Positions 1 to 12,287 are shown, numbered from the stretch's first letter. The stretch: 64,000 bases of DNA from Mercurialis annua (GCF_937616625.2 NC_065576.1:33630628-33694627), one strand, 5' to 3'. Program-made: numbers and translations. Notes: a model not told the origin generated them from the sequence alone.

Positions 1-585
1 AGATCTCCTATCTGTTGGGAGGAGGTCGGAGAGCGAAAACTCTCGGGAGCTGAGATTATTCAGATTACCTCTGAGAAGGTACCGTTGATCAAACGGAGGT
101 TAGAGACTGCTTTTAGTCGGCATAAGAGTTATGCTGGTCCGAAGAGGAAAGGCATTGAGTTTTATGTTGGTGATTTCATGTTTCTTCGGGTTTCGCCTAT
201 GAAGGGCGTGGTTCATTTTAGTGTCAAGGGGAAGTTGGCGCTGAGGTATATTGGTCCTTATGAGATTTCAGAGAGGATTGGAGCGGTGGCTTATCGTCTG
301 GTTCTGCCGCCAGACATGTCGTTAGTACATCCAGTGTTTCATGTTTCTATGTTGAGAAAGTGCATTTCATATCCTTCGCACATGATTGTGCCTCAGAGTG
401 TTGAGATTGACCAGGAGTTGTCCTATGAGGAGCATCCAGTTGAGATTGTTGATACGCAAGTGCGTAAATTGCGGAACAAGGAGATTCTGATGGTCAAAGT
501 TCTCTGGCGCAATCATTCTGTAGAGGAGTGCACTTGGGAGACCGAGTCGGATATGCGGAATCGCTATCTTTTTCTTTTTCCATGA
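1..585 (+). CDS. Pol polyprotein C-terminus: integrase tail plus chromodomain (partial)
   Basis: The frame is open from base 1 and ends at TGA 583-585, giving 194 residues of a longer polyprotein. The ATG at 85 is an internal methionine, not the true start. Visible in order: the end of the integrase core region ([12 protein letters not shown] at the very start), a basic integrase C-terminal region, the GPF/Y-type motif ([14 protein letters not shown], about nt 256-297), then a chromodomain in the last 55 residues with the aromatic residues of VLW and CTWE. In Tekay/Del elements this chromodomain is thought to direct integration to heterochromatin. The matching region of element G (38161-38750) aligns without gaps and with few substitutions. 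No premature stop is seen in this part. Confidence 0.93.
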   Translation, partial: RSPICWEEVGERKLSGAEIIQITSEKVPLIKRRLETAFSRHKSYAGPKRKGIEFYVGDFMFLRVSPMKGVVHFSVKGKLALRYIGPYEISERIGAVAYRLVLPPDMSLVHPVFHVSMLRKCISYPSHMIVPQSVEIDQELSYEEHPVEIVDTQVRKLRNKEILMVKVLWRNHSVEECTWETESDMRNRYLFLFP

Positions 586-690
586 GGTACGATACTTTAT
601 TTTTATGTGAATAAATGACTGTTATCTGTGTACGTGTTGTTCTGGTATTAATTATTTGTCATGTTAAATTCGAGGACAAATATTTAATTA

Positions 691-701
691 GTTGGGGAGA
701 A
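691..701 (+). other. Polypurine tract of element A
   Basis: GTTGGGGAGAA directly precedes the TG of the 3' LTR. This is the expected place for plus-strand DNA priming. Just upstream is the AATTCGAGGACAAA stretch, found in similar form next to the PPTs of C, F, G and I. Confidence 0.85.
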
Positions 702-867
702 TGTAATACCCCGTGTTTTCTGTTTATGTTTCCAATAGTTGTTCGTTCGTTTCATCTTCCGTACCTCGCGTGTTTGGGCTCGAATAGTCCATTTTTGAAG
801 TTCGGAATCGGTTGCGTTTCGTCGGCGGGTTCGGGCCCAAGTCTGGGCCGTTTTAAAATTTTTCCTG

Positions 868-975
868 CAGGGCGCGACGGAAGGCGCGACAGGTCCGACG
901 CGCCTCGCGTCGCGCCCTGCCTTAAAATTTGATAAGAGGGCGCGATGGCCCGTCGCGCCTGCCATCGCGCCCTGC
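868..975 (+). promoter_or_regulatory. GC-rich palindrome cluster in U3 of LTR A
   Basis: Overlapping inverted repeats of GGCGCGA / TCGCGCC type (for example around 868-922 and 944-975) end about 25 bp before a TATA box. LTR D carries an equivalent cluster in the same position. The position suggests a promoter-proximal control region; no binding factor is recognised. Confidence 0.5.
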
Positions 976-998
976 GAGTAAAAATCCGACGTGGGGTC

Positions 999-1008
999 TA
1001 TAAATAGA
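999..1008 (+). promoter_or_regulatory. TATA box of LTR A
   Basis: CTATAAATAG lies about 300 bp into the LTR and is flanked by GGGGT and ACCCC, which can pair around it. The same decamer occurs in LTRs D (10135) and E (14844). It is the likely RNA polymerase II promoter core of the element. Confidence 0.7.
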
Positions 1009-3635
1009 CCCCTTAACCTAACCTAATCATTTTTCTCACTTATACTAAAACCCTAGCCACCATCTACTTTGTTTTCCTCCAAGAAACTCACTCCCAAATC
1101 CTCCTCCAAACTCAACTGTCCATTGGTAAGTTTCTTGAGTTTTAATTTCAGTTTTACTTATGAACGATATACTGAAATTCTGATCGTTCTCTCTCGTTTC
1201 ATTATCAAAATCAGAACCGTTCGATCCCAGTGATTATAGACTCGATCATCTACGATCCTAACGTTTCGGAATCGGAAACGGTATGTTATTTTCTTCGTTT
1301 GAGCAATCGCCGTCTTACCGCTGTAATTACTTTCAGTTTAAGCTTTTGAACAACATTCAGTTAATTGACTCGTTCTTGCTTGTTCCTAGATCGAAATCAA
1401 TTCCGTTTCGTCTCAGAGATTCTAGACTCACGTATCTACGATTCCCCATCTTGTTTTCGTTGAACGGTATGCTATCGATCTCGTTTCAATCGCTGCCGTC
1501 GTTTGTTCATATAACTGTTTGGATTCAAACGTTTACTGCCAATGATTTTGTTTCTTGATGTTGGTTATATTATGTTAATTAGCATCTTTGATTGTTTGGG
1601 GTTAGCGGAATTGGTTGAATTGTATGTTGCCGTGGTGTTAAATCGTCGTACGGTTATCGTTGCTTTGAATTGGTTCACTGCCGTTTCCTCTCGTTTTGTT
1701 GCTACTGTTTCTGCTTCTAGATTGATTGCCTAAATTGTGTTTCTGAACTTGTTTAATACCCTAGGATCATATCTCTAGGTTGTTAAGGTTTTAAGTTTGA
1801 GTTTTGGGTTAAGGGAGGATGAACAGTAGCTTACATCCATGGTAGGCGGGCTATTTTGTGATTCAAATGATGAAGATGGCTTATTAGCCACTTTGGTTAT
1901 CAAATTGTTTTGTTTGAATTAATTGAACCCTTTAAGTTATTGTCAATTGTTTCGATAATAACTTTGATTTTAATTAGACAAATTGTATACGTAAAATTTT
2001 ATAACTTAAATTAATATAATTACTCGGGTAATTATATGTAATATTAATTGTAATGTCATTTTGGCAAAATTGCAAATTAGCCCCTGAACTTAGTTTATAA
2101 CTTAATTAAGTGGATTTTTGATTAATAACTTTGTATTTGGTTTTAATTATAAATAAAAGCAATTAAATTGATTTTGGATATCAATTTGGCTAAAGTACAA
2201 TTTAGTCCCTAATTGGCAAAAGTACAGTTTAGTCCCTAATTGGCTAAAGTACAATTTAGCCCCTAAACTTTTATAAATTTAAAATGGTTAGATTTTTGGG
2301 TTGTAACTTGGGTTACTTGAAATTGAAGTTATTGAGTTCCGCTTTTAAAATGGTTTATTATTTTATGGAATTATTTTATAAATATAAACTCGAGTTTATA
2401 TTTGATAAACGTTTTGAGTCGGGTTAGACTTGGGTCACCCGACAAGTGAGGTTAGCTTGGTAGTTAATGATAACTCGGCTAACCCACTATTTGGAAAATT
2501 AATTATTATTTAAAGTTTATTAAATAATATTTATAAATTGGATTTTTAAGCGAGAACTCAATAGACTTATATTAATTGGGTTTATTACCTAATGGGTATT
2601 TTTGTGTGTTCTGGCTTGTTTATTTCCGACGTGTTAATTGTGCTAGTCCTATGTGGTGTCTAGTACTCTCTAGAGTTAGGGTCTGTTTTTAATAATTATT
2701 TTATTTGTCTAGACCCGTCTATTGTTCGTGCTCCAGATGCGAACCAGGATTAGTTGCTTGCCGGTATTCACGTGGATTACCAAGCAGTGAGTTTGTACTT
2801 ACTATTTACCGCTTTATTAAGTAAATTGTTATTTTAATATTAAATATATATACTGTACGTATATTTCGAACTGTTTTTATATTATGGCTTCTAGTTGGAA
2901 CATGCTACCCAATGGGCATCATTAGGACTGCGTGCGCACCGGTAATGATCTGGGAAAGGTAATTATGGTAATGTGGTAACTCGGTGTGAGCATAGCTCTC
3001 GGGACCAAGTAGAGTAACTCGGTGTAGCTCAGCTCTCGGGACCAGACCTGTTGGATTATGTTTATTATTTAGAATTGTGGATTAGGGTTCCAACTATTAT
3101 TCGTAATATCGTATTTAAATGTTTTAAACGGTTTTAAAGGTTTTCCACTTAATAAATGTAGGTAGTGGTATAAACTCATCTCAGTATATCTGACCCCGTT
3201 GTTTTCCCATTTTTCCCCAGGGTTATGATCTGAGAGAGTCTGGTGATCTCCGCATTTACTTTTCCTCGGAGGTTCCTTTTATTTTTAATAAACTGTAAAA
3301 CTATTTTATTCTTAGACCGCAGTAGTTACTAGACGTCCTTGTTATTATTATATATTTTGTCGGATTGGTTCGACCGGTTATATTGCTTTGGCATGTTATA
3401 TTATTTACATTGGTTTATGATAAATCTATATTAGACTCGGAATTGGATAAGCATGTTATTTCAACTGTTGAATATTATAACTGCTAGATTTAGGTTGGAG
3501 TCTCGGTTGCCCCCGAGCATTGGTTTTCTGCAGGTTTAAATGTTTATATGTTAATTGAAAGGCTAGCTGCGGGTTTTGGTACTAAATTACCCATACCCTA
3601 GCGCCGGTCGCGATTCATGAAAATGGGTCGTGACA

Positions 3636-4627
3636 CTATCAGACCTAATGCAACCCTACACTCAGATACACCTTATTTCTATAATTCCTTTGTGATCCTT
3701 GATGGTTTTTAACAATTGTTTGGTGATTGTTTATCCGTTTTGCGATTCCTAAGCGATTTGCTTGTGGTGTTCTTCGTTGTTGTGAGTGTGGCTCTTGTTG
3801 CTTTTGTTCTAGACTCTTCCCTAGAGTTTAATACTTATGTAATCCTGTTATTCTTCATTCTAAGGTAATGATTTCCATCTCTTATGTATTTGTGAATCGT
3901 TGTTCATGTCTATTGCGTAGAATTATATGTTGTAGGGTGTTTTGGAGATTGAAACTTTATGATTGATGGTCTGAGATTTATGATCTGAATTATATGTTTT
4001 ATAAGGAGTATTAAATGTTTATAATCTGATGTATATGGTTTGGAATTGGATTGGCATGACTTAAACAATGTAAATGTGTTTTCTAACTTTTTGTGTTATG
4101 GATTCGCTTGGCGTTTTATTTATAGTGTTAGATCTGAAATGCAATGAATTTTACGTATGTTTCTTATTAGCTACTAATCTAGCATGTTTTGGGATGATGG
4201 CATGTGTTAGTTTTGTTTTGGGTTTAAAAACCTACGATTTGCGAATTTTGGCGATATTTGGAATTATGTGCGTTGTGGTCATCAGCATGTTTTAGAATAT
4301 TGTACCTACTGATGTTAGGTGTATATTAGGATGTTTTAAATGTTTTTGATAAGTTTTTATGTATTTGGATTTATGAATTGAACCTAATGGCATGTTTAAG
4401 CAATTTCTAGCGAAATTGCGATGTTGGTTGTTTAAGTGAGTTTGACTTATGTTCAGATCTTAGTCGCTTTAGTATGAGGTATATAAGTATGATATATTAC
4501 TGATCTAAGGTGTTTAGTTGATGGTTCGTACCTTGAATTTTATTATGGGCTAATTGCCATGTATGCTAGTTTGACCTATTCTATGGAAGGCATGTTTTGT
4601 TGATCTAAATATTTGGCCATATCATAT
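3636..4627. other. Unassigned T/G-rich segment between LTRs A and B
   Basis: There is no convincing gene. The hydrophobic ORF at 4074-4295 has no recognisable domain and fits the T/G-rich base composition. Frequent words such as GCATGTT and TTGGCATG resemble the middle of LTR D (about 10500-11000), so it may be a remnant of an older LTR into which A, B and C inserted. This is a weak inference. Confidence 0.3.
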
Positions 4628-4789
4628 GTTATTGTAATACCCCGTATATTTTTTGATAATTTCCGACAAGTTTCCGGTTATGTTTTGAGGATTAATTTAA
4701 GTTTTGTGGTTAGCTCGTGGTTCGGTTTGATTCTAGGTTTGGTTTCAAAAAAAATCCTCTGGGCTTGTGGTTCAACCAAATGGTTGAAC

Positions 4790-4935
4790 CACTAGCGTGT
4801 AACTCAGGTCTCAAACGAGACCTGAGAAATCACGTATACGAGACCTCATTGACTTTCTGCTGGTCTCGTTCGAGACCAGCAGGTCTCGAACGAGACTTAA
4901 GCTAAAATTGGCTGGTCTCATTCGAGACCAGCAGC
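4790..4935 (+). promoter_or_regulatory. CTCGAACGAG palindrome cluster in U3 of LTR B
   Basis: Several inverted repeats built on GGTCTCGTTCGAGACC and its relatives lie between about 4800 and 4935, just upstream of the TATA box at 4995. A second dyad (GTGGTTCAACC / GGTTGAACCAC) lies at 4769-4792. The same dyad and palindrome family occurs in the LTRs of G, and the palindromes also in J. Confidence 0.5.
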
Positions 4936-4994
4936 ACGCAGATGAGCTGTGTAAACTCGCGTGTGTCCCCTCTTTTCCTAACTAAATTCCTTCC

Positions 4995-5003
4995 TATAAA
5001 TAT
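4995..5003 (+). promoter_or_regulatory. TATA box of LTR B
   Basis: TATAAATAT lies about 360 bp into the LTR, directly after the palindrome cluster. Confidence 0.6.
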
Positions 5004-7472
5004 AAATTTTCATAACCTAATTCATTCACTAAAAATCCATCAAACCCTAGCAGCCTTTTAAATCTTCAAATCTCTGAACTTCGTAGTGGAATCATCATCG
5101 TAAAACTTTGGTATCCTATCGGTAAGTTCATTCTTCATTGATTTCAGTTTTAGTTTAAAACGACATCTCCGTAAACTGATGCGTTCTTATTCGTTGTTAG
5201 CTCAAAATCGATTCCGTTTGATCTCAGAGATTCTAGACTCACGTATCTACGATTCCTTATCTTGTTTTTTTCTTAACGGTACGTAAATAATCTCATTTCA
5301 ATCGCCGTACAGTTTATCGTTTTAAGTTTGTATAAACTTGTTCTTGTTTAAATTCAATTCTGCCGAATACTTGCTTACTCCTTAGCCATGATTTTGCTAT
5401 ATGAATGATTGTAAATCTCTTAATATTATGTTTGTTTAAGCTTCAATGATTTTGTTCCATCGTTTTCAATTTTGTTGTTCGTCATTCCCGGGACGATTAA
5501 ATTTCAGCAACATTCTTGATTTGTTCTTGGTGATTGATGTCAAATGTTATATTGGTGATGTTACATTTAGGTTCCGGATTGTTAATTGATATTAGGTTGT
5601 TTAGGAAGCCTAATATTATGATTCATAAATGGAGTCTTTGGTTAGCTTCATGAATCTGTAACTTGAAGTTCATGGCTTAGGCGGGTTTGTTGATTCAAAC
5701 GTAGGGGATGGCTAATTAGCCATTTTCATCACCAATATGTTTTGCTTATATCAAGTGAATGTTCAAAGTTAATTATCTATTGGTATTGTTTTTAGTTATA
5801 AACTTTGGATCTCGATTTGATTTAAAAAATTCGTAAAGTGTAAACAATAACTGTTTTATAAACTTAAGTAATATAATTACTCGGGTAATTATATTTCGAA
5901 TATAAAAAAAAATAGCTAAATTATAATTTAGCCCTTAAATGTTTTTATAACTTATTTAAGTAAGTTTTTGGTTAGTAACTTTATATTTTGTTTTAATTAT
6001 GAACAAAAGTAATTAATTTGATTTCGAATATCAAATTGGCTAAAGTACAGTGTAGTCCCTAAACTTTTATAAACTTAAAATGGTTAAGTTTTGGTTGTAA
6101 CTCGGGTTACTTGAAATTGAAGTTATTCAGTTCTGCTTTTAAAATGGTTTATTATTTTATCAAATTATTTAATAAATATAAACTCGGGTTTATATTTGAT
6201 AAACATTTTGAGTCGGGTTAGACTTGGATCACCCGACAAGTGAGGTTAGCTTGGTAGTTATTGGTAACTCGACTAACCCACTATTTGGAAATTTATTTGT
6301 TATTTAAAGTTTATTAAATAATATTTATGGAATGGATTTTAAAACAGGAACTCAATAGACTTGTATTAATTGGGCTTTATTACCTATTAGGTATTTTCTG
6401 TTATTCTGGATTGTTTTATTCCGACGTGTTATTTGTGCTAGTCCTATGTGGTGTCTAGTACTCTCTTGAGTTAGGGTTTGTTTTTAATAATTATTTATAT
6501 TGTCTAGACTCGTTGACTGTTCGTACTTTAGAGGCGAACCAGGATTAGTTGTGGATTAGCAAGCTGTGAGTTTGTACTTACTATTTACCGCTTTATTAAG
6601 TAAATTGTTATTTTAATATATAAATATATACTGTACGTATATTTCGAACTGTTGTATTATTATGGCTTCTAGTTGGAACATGCTACCTAATGGGCATCAT
6701 AAGGACTGCGTGCGCACCGGTAATGATCTGGGTAAGGTACATTGTGAAATGTGGTAACTCGGTTTGAGCATAGCTCTCGGGACCAAATAGAGTAACTCGG
6801 TGTAGTTCAGCGCTCGGGACTCTGGATATGGTATAACTGTGGTCAGTGGTAACTCGGTGTAGTTTAGCTCTCGGGATCAGGCCTATTGGATTATGTATAT
6901 ATTTAGAATTATGGATTAAGGTTCCAACTATTAATCGTAATATCATTATTAAATGTTTTAAACGGTTTTAAAGGCTTTCCACTTCATAAATGTAAATAGT
7001 GGTATAAACTCATCTCAATATATCTGACCCCGTTGTTTTCCCAATTTTTCAGGGTTATGATTTGAGAGAGTCGGCTGATCTCCGTTCTTTACGTTTCTCG
7101 AAGGTTTCATTATTTTAATAAACTGTAGAACTATTTTATTCTTAGACCGCAGTAGTAACTAGACGTCTTTATTTTATTATTTTAGTTGTCGGATTGGTTC
7201 GACTGGATTATTTATCGCTTGGCATGTTACATTATTACTCAGGTTGATGTTATGCCTTATTTACGACTCAGTATTGGATAAGCATGTTATATTAAATGTT
7301 GAATATTATAACTGCTAGAATTAGGCTGAAGTCTTGGTTGCCCCCGAGCATTGGTTTTCTGCAGGTTTATTGTAATTGTATGATATAAGGAAGGAGAGCT
7401 ACGGGTGTTGGTACTACATTACCCATGCCCTAGTGCCTGTCACGATTCATGAAAATGGGTCGTGACAGTTAT

Positions 7473-7630
7473 AATAATGAGATTAGCATGTATGTTAGGG
7501 ATGATGTGGATTGGTTTGGCTTATGTAAATGTGGTTGTCCTTTGGGGACTTGTATCGAACTTTGGGTGGGCTTTTTACCTTATTTGACTATTGGATGGTT
7601 TCCTTGTTCCCTTGTTTTTAAAAGCGATAC
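7473..7630. other. Unassigned segment between solo LTR B and element C
   Basis: This is the continuation of the 3636-4627 sequence after removal of LTR B. It contains no gene or repeat I can name. The last five bases (GATAC) would be the target duplication of element C; the other copy was lost when the right end of C was rearranged. Confidence 0.3.
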
Positions 7631-9681
7631 TGTCACGACCCAAAATCTCGAGCCGCGAGCGGCACTAGGGAATGGGAGTGGTAGCTCCAAAACCCATAGC
7701 AAGGTTAAAACCACTCTAAACTTTTCTCCATCAAATCATATAAGAAATCATACAAAACGTTTTCAATAAATCTTTTTAAAACAATACGATTACAAACATA
7801 TATTCATATTGTGAAAACAGTAGATAGTAATTAGGGTCTTATAATGCGACGCCACATATCAAGCATCGCTCTGTTTCGCACATCCAAAGAAAACGGTTTA
7901 CGCGCAAATTAACTATACAAGTTTACAAAACATCAGAGTATAGACAACACATAAAACCGTTTGACAAAAACCACTTAAACATCTAGGACTTGACTACTGC
8001 ATCGATATCGATCGAAACCTTCTTTGTACATGCTTCAAAACACAGACTTCTGAAACAAGGATAGAAGTCTGTCACGTCAGAAGACTATTTACCTCAAAAA
8101 TGGTTATAACAACGGGGTTCGTCAAAACTGAGTGAGTTCATAAATTTACAAGTGAGTATTCTATAAAACAAAACAATGCTACAAATCATTCATTTATATG
8201 CATACAAATATAACTTTCGATTAAAAACCTAATCATCGATTCATCCAATCTTCTGAACTGAATATTTCCTTGCGATCGAGAAGATTATCATAATCCTGAT
8301 GGTTAGGTCCCGGGATAGTTCAACCGAGTTAACCAATACCATCTGGTACAGTCCCGGGATAGTTCAACCGAGTCAACTAGTACCACTACTCAAATCCAAC
8401 GATGAATATGAGTCTCGGGATAGTTCCACCGAGTTAACTCATTAGATACAGGACCCGAGATAGTTCCCCCCGAATTAACCTCTAGACAAACGAGGGAGAC
8501 GTCTTTAAATTCTTAAACAAACAAAGTAAAGTATAGCTTTGAACCTAACTAGTGATCACGTAGTTCCTATTTCCGCCCAATAGGAACGCATGTTTCATCG
8601 GATCTATAATAGTTTTAAGATAATGATGCTATGCAATCCATATAAAACAATTTGCATTTAAAAAGCAATGCACTTTCAATAGATCAAATGTAAACACATA
8701 TAAACTCACTCCTTGCTATTCAAAAATTTGATCGAACGACACCCGTCAAGTTTCACGAGCTCCTATCCGATAGCAGGTTGCCTCGCCGGATCTATGAAAT
8801 AAACAACCATAACTCGAGTAAGAATCCAACTATATAGACATTCTAGACTCGAGATATAAACTCACATAGCTCATCGAGTTCTAATCTCGTCTAACTCGAT
8901 TCATTTCCATCTTTACTTATCGATCTTCAATACCATCTCAATACGACTTTATGTTTACAAAATGAACATTATGTCTAAACATCTAACTCCGTATTTTAAA
9001 ACCCTAATCATATTCTTCATGTTCTATGTCCAAATTCCACTTTTTTTAGAGTCTGTAAGTCACTATTGAGTTAGAATGCATCACGTCGTGAGGAGTTTCC
9101 TCACGTCTTGAGGACCCATAATCCAGCCCCAATCACACTTCCGACGTGATTCCAACTCAATTCCATCCTACTCTCATGTACCCATCATCACCACAACGCA
9201 TAGAAACATCAAAAACAGATAAACAAAACGTAAAACGTCAAAATCGACTCCAAAATTATTAAAACGATGAAACCGCTCCAAAACCCTAACTTAACAAATC
9301 AATTTCCCATCAAAATAACTCAACCAAATATCAAAACAACGAGCTTACCTTGATTACCCGCTGAATTACGATCAATTGGAACTAAGAAACGTCGAAATCG
9401 ATTGAGAAGCAGAAACCCTAGGTCTAAAGCCATGGAAATGACAATGATTGAAAGTTGAGAGATTTCGTTTCTGATGTTCATTTCCTTACCAAGTGAAATG
9501 AAATTCCCTTTATAGCTTGGTCAAATTCGATTTTCACTCAAGTGGCTATAGTGCACTTTAACTCAAATTCTTAATTAGCGATCGCGTCCAATTTTAAAAT
9601 AGTCTCAAAATTACACGAAACTTTACCGATAAATCCTTAAAATAATTTCACAGACGAATGCGTAAAAAGTATTAGCTCGGT
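7631..9681 (-). repeat. 3' LTR of element C, first piece
   Basis: It begins TGTCACGACCC, the reverse complement of the shared LTR end. It stops at AGCTCGGT, where LTR D is inserted. The continuation is at 20833-21060: joining the pieces recreates the ATTAGCTC...ACAT...TTTTATT phrase seen uninterrupted in both LTRs of F (28668 and 46985). The joined length is about 2.28 kb. Confidence 0.85.
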
Positions 9682-9994
9682 TGTAATATCCCGTGTTTTT
9701 CTGTCATGGTTTCTTTGTGTTTCCGACTTGGTTTCAGATTGTTAACGGTGGATTAGCAAGTGTGACACTTTAATTGGGGTTTGAGTTGTATCTTTTATGT
9801 TTCGAATGCGTCGTGTGAGTTTTCGATAGCGTTTTGATATGTATCCGGATTATAATCGATGTTGTGTTCGTGTGCCTTCTGAATCTGACATGTTTTGATA
9901 AAACATCAATATCTCTCAATTTAACCGTTGGATGGAGCTCATTGTTGAATATGTTGTGCCAGAAACAAAGTTGACCGTTGGATCGAAATTTGAG

Positions 9995-10144
9995 GCGCGT
10001 TGGAATGCGCGATGGGCCATCGCGCCTCGCAACGCGCCCCAGTTTGTTTGTGTGCGCCTGTGAAGACGCGATGGGACGAACGCCCCTCGAATCGCGCCTC
10101 CCATCGCGCCTTACCTGTAACTTTGTGTCGGGGCCTATAAATAG
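9995..10144 (+). promoter_or_regulatory. GC palindrome cluster and TATA box of LTR D
   Basis: GCGCGATGGGCCATCGCGC and neighbouring GGCGCGA-type inverted repeats precede CTATAAATAG at 10135. The layout matches LTR A. Confidence 0.5.
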
Positions 10145-11981
10145 ACTCTTTATTCGACCCAAAACCTTTTCTTTCACTTTTGCAAACCTTAGCCGACATT
10201 TTTACACTAAAACTCTCTGAGATAGATCGTTGTACATCAATTCCTTTGATTATTGGACTCCGGTAAGTGATTCGCACACCTTATTCCTTGTATGTTCTTA
10301 TGTCCTTTATTATTTTCGTTTTGTGGCTTATGGATCCATAATTTCCAGTATTGTGGGAGGTCTTGTACATTCTTTCTCGAATTCATTTTGTTCATGGATT
10401 CATTTGGTGTTCTCATCCGCTTAATTCTCCTCGGTAAGTGTCGAATCTTGTACTATAGTTTTTAATCTCGTTACTTTGGGTGTTGTGATAATTGTTACTG
10501 GTTTGGCATGTATAAATAGAATCTTGTATGATTGTGGTTGTATTAGCAAGTTTGTTTGAGATTATACCTTGGTTGTTTTATATCAATTATTAGGTTTAAA
10601 TGCTAAATTGCTTTGTATGACTATGGCATAACTTACCTACTGTTTTGGTGTGATGTGTAAGGGCTGTAAATGTATGTTTAGGGCTGATATGGTATGAAGA
10701 AACTCTTTATCGTTTGGCATGTTTGGTGAACCTAAGGTTGATATTTGACTTGAAATGCGTGTTCACACCTTGGGTTAGTTCGATTGTTATGTTGACATTA
10801 TAGTTGCTGCCCATAGATGATTTAAGGTTGAATTGGATGTATATAGCATGTTGATATCATTTAAAGTTGGTGGCTATCATGTCGTGTTGATTGTATACAA
10901 GTTGACAATGTTGTGCCATGTTAACTTTATTAAATCGATTCTTATTTCAGATCTGAGTTGGTTGATTTAAATGTGTTTTTAAATCCTTATTAAACCTATT
11001 TAAGTATTTTGGAACATATGTGTCTACTCTGGGTGGTTTTGCCAAGTGTTGGCAAAAGGTTTAAACATGTTGTATAAATGGTTCATTCGGTTGTTAAGCT
11101 GTGATTGAGTTTCATGGGTTTCAAATGAACGTTGTTTTGATTTAAAGATTTCGGATTATACTTTGTTTTTACTCTGGCATAACGTTGGGTTGGGTTAGAC
11201 TTGGGTCGCCTGACATGTGAGATTAAGCTTGAAGGCTAATTCACTACTCTGGGATTTTCACTTGGTTTTAAAGTTTTAAACTAAGTTATATAAGTACTCC
11301 AGATTATATTTTCAACGAGAACTCAATTATGCTTAACTTAGTTGTTTGACTCTGGTATTATTTTGGATATGGAATGTTTATGCATGGATGTTGTGATTGG
11401 GCTTGTACTTTGGTTTGTGGTTGAGATACTAGTCCTATGTGGGGTCTAGTATTCTTGGAGTTAGGGGATGAATTGTTTTTAACTTAAACTTTGTTTCTAG
11501 ACCCGTCGACTGTTCGTGCTTCGGAGTCAGAGCAGGTTTAGGTTGCTTGCCAGGTTATCACGTGGATTAGCAAGCAGTGAGTTTATATCGCTATTTACCG
11601 CTTTTTAAGTAAATTAGGTCGATGCCCGCACTTTGCGCGGGTTCGATTGAATAATTTTATAATTTTTTAAATTTAATATTTTGGTTAAATATGTATATTT
11701 AAATTAATTTTTAACTTTAATATAATTAAATCTATAATGGCTTATAATTATTATTAATACATTGCAACTCTTAAAATTTCATAGCCATATTATTTTATAT
11801 TAATTAAAAATTTATCAACTAAATTTAATTTTAAAGTTTTTAAAATAAGTTTTGTTTCATAACCTGTATATATTAATAATATATCAATTTTTTGAAATTT
11901 TATAATATATAAACAGAAATAAAATTCTAAATTTCATAACTATAAAATTTATAAACTTTTATAAGTTTACATTTTAATTAA

Positions 11982-12287
11982 AGGTTAATTATATATAAAA
12001 TCATGACCTTTATATTGATCCACAAAAGAAAATAGGACTTTTAAAACATGGAAATCGAAGGCACAACCTTTCGTTTCTTTTCAAATTCATCATTAACACA
12101 TTTTTCAGTGAAATTTTGCTGACTTAAACCTCCAATGAGTTAGCCACGTGTCATGCTACATCAGCGAAAACTCCCCTAATGATAATTTGGAAAATAAACA
12201 AAAGATTGTGCCTATGATTGCCATGTTTTAAAAATTATTTTTTTCGTGAATTAGTGTAAAGGTCGGGATTTTATATGTGATTAACCC
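11982..12287. mobile_element. MITE of Mutator type (GGTTAATT ends), about 306 bp
   Basis: The ends are inverted repeats: AGGTTAATTATATATAAAAT on the left matches the reverse of ATTTTATATGTGATTAACCC on the right. The flanks TTTAATTAA (11973-11981) and TTTAATTAT (12288-12296) agree at 8 of 9 positions, as expected for a Mutator-like 9-bp duplication. It has no coding capacity. The ends resemble those of the MITE at 23568-23876. Confidence 0.6.

Larger units (their letters stand above)
1..3635 (+). mobile_element. Element A: 3' part of a Tekay-type Ty3/gypsy chromovirus
   Basis: The segment holds the integrase C-terminus and chromodomain (1-585), a short 3' UTR, a purine tract and a full 3' LTR (702-3635). 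The 5' part lies outside the window. The LTR starts TGTAATACCCC and ends GTCGTGACA, the ends seen in the other plus-strand LTRs here. The five bases after it (CTATC, 3636-3640) should be the target duplication, but the partner is off-window. The pol tail closely resembles that of element G, while the promoter-proximal third of the LTR is different. Confidence 0.93.
702..3635 (+). repeat. 3' LTR of element A (2934 bp)
   Basis: The boundaries are the PPT on the left and the shared GTCGTGACA end on the right. From about 1240 onward it is clearly similar to solo LTR B (from about 5190), including the region around 2940-3050 with the phrase TAACTCGGTGTAGCTCAGCTCTCGGGACC. Its first 500 bases differ from B: A has GC-rich GCGCGA palindromes where B has CTCGAACGAG palindromes. 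A terminal stem-loop is at 3607-3634. Confidence 0.93.
4633..7467 (+). mobile_element. Solo LTR B (2835 bp) with target duplication GTTAT
   Basis: It starts TGTAATACCCCG and ends GGGTCGTGACA. Perfect 5-bp duplications GTTAT flank it at 4628-4632 and 7468-7472. No internal domain or second LTR is present, so it is a product of recombination between the two LTRs of one insertion. It is related to LTR A over most of its length but has a different U3 module. The terminal stem-loop is at 7439-7466. Confidence 0.93.

Noticed and set aside
4074..4295. 73-codon hydrophobic ORF
   Set aside because: T/G-rich DNA yields Val/Phe/Leu/Cys-rich frames by chance. No homologous pattern and no conserved context.
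9770..10424. Several overlapping ORFs on both strands
   Set aside because: They overlap the GC-rich palindromes and TATA region of LTR D. No domain, and both strands are open because of the palindromes.
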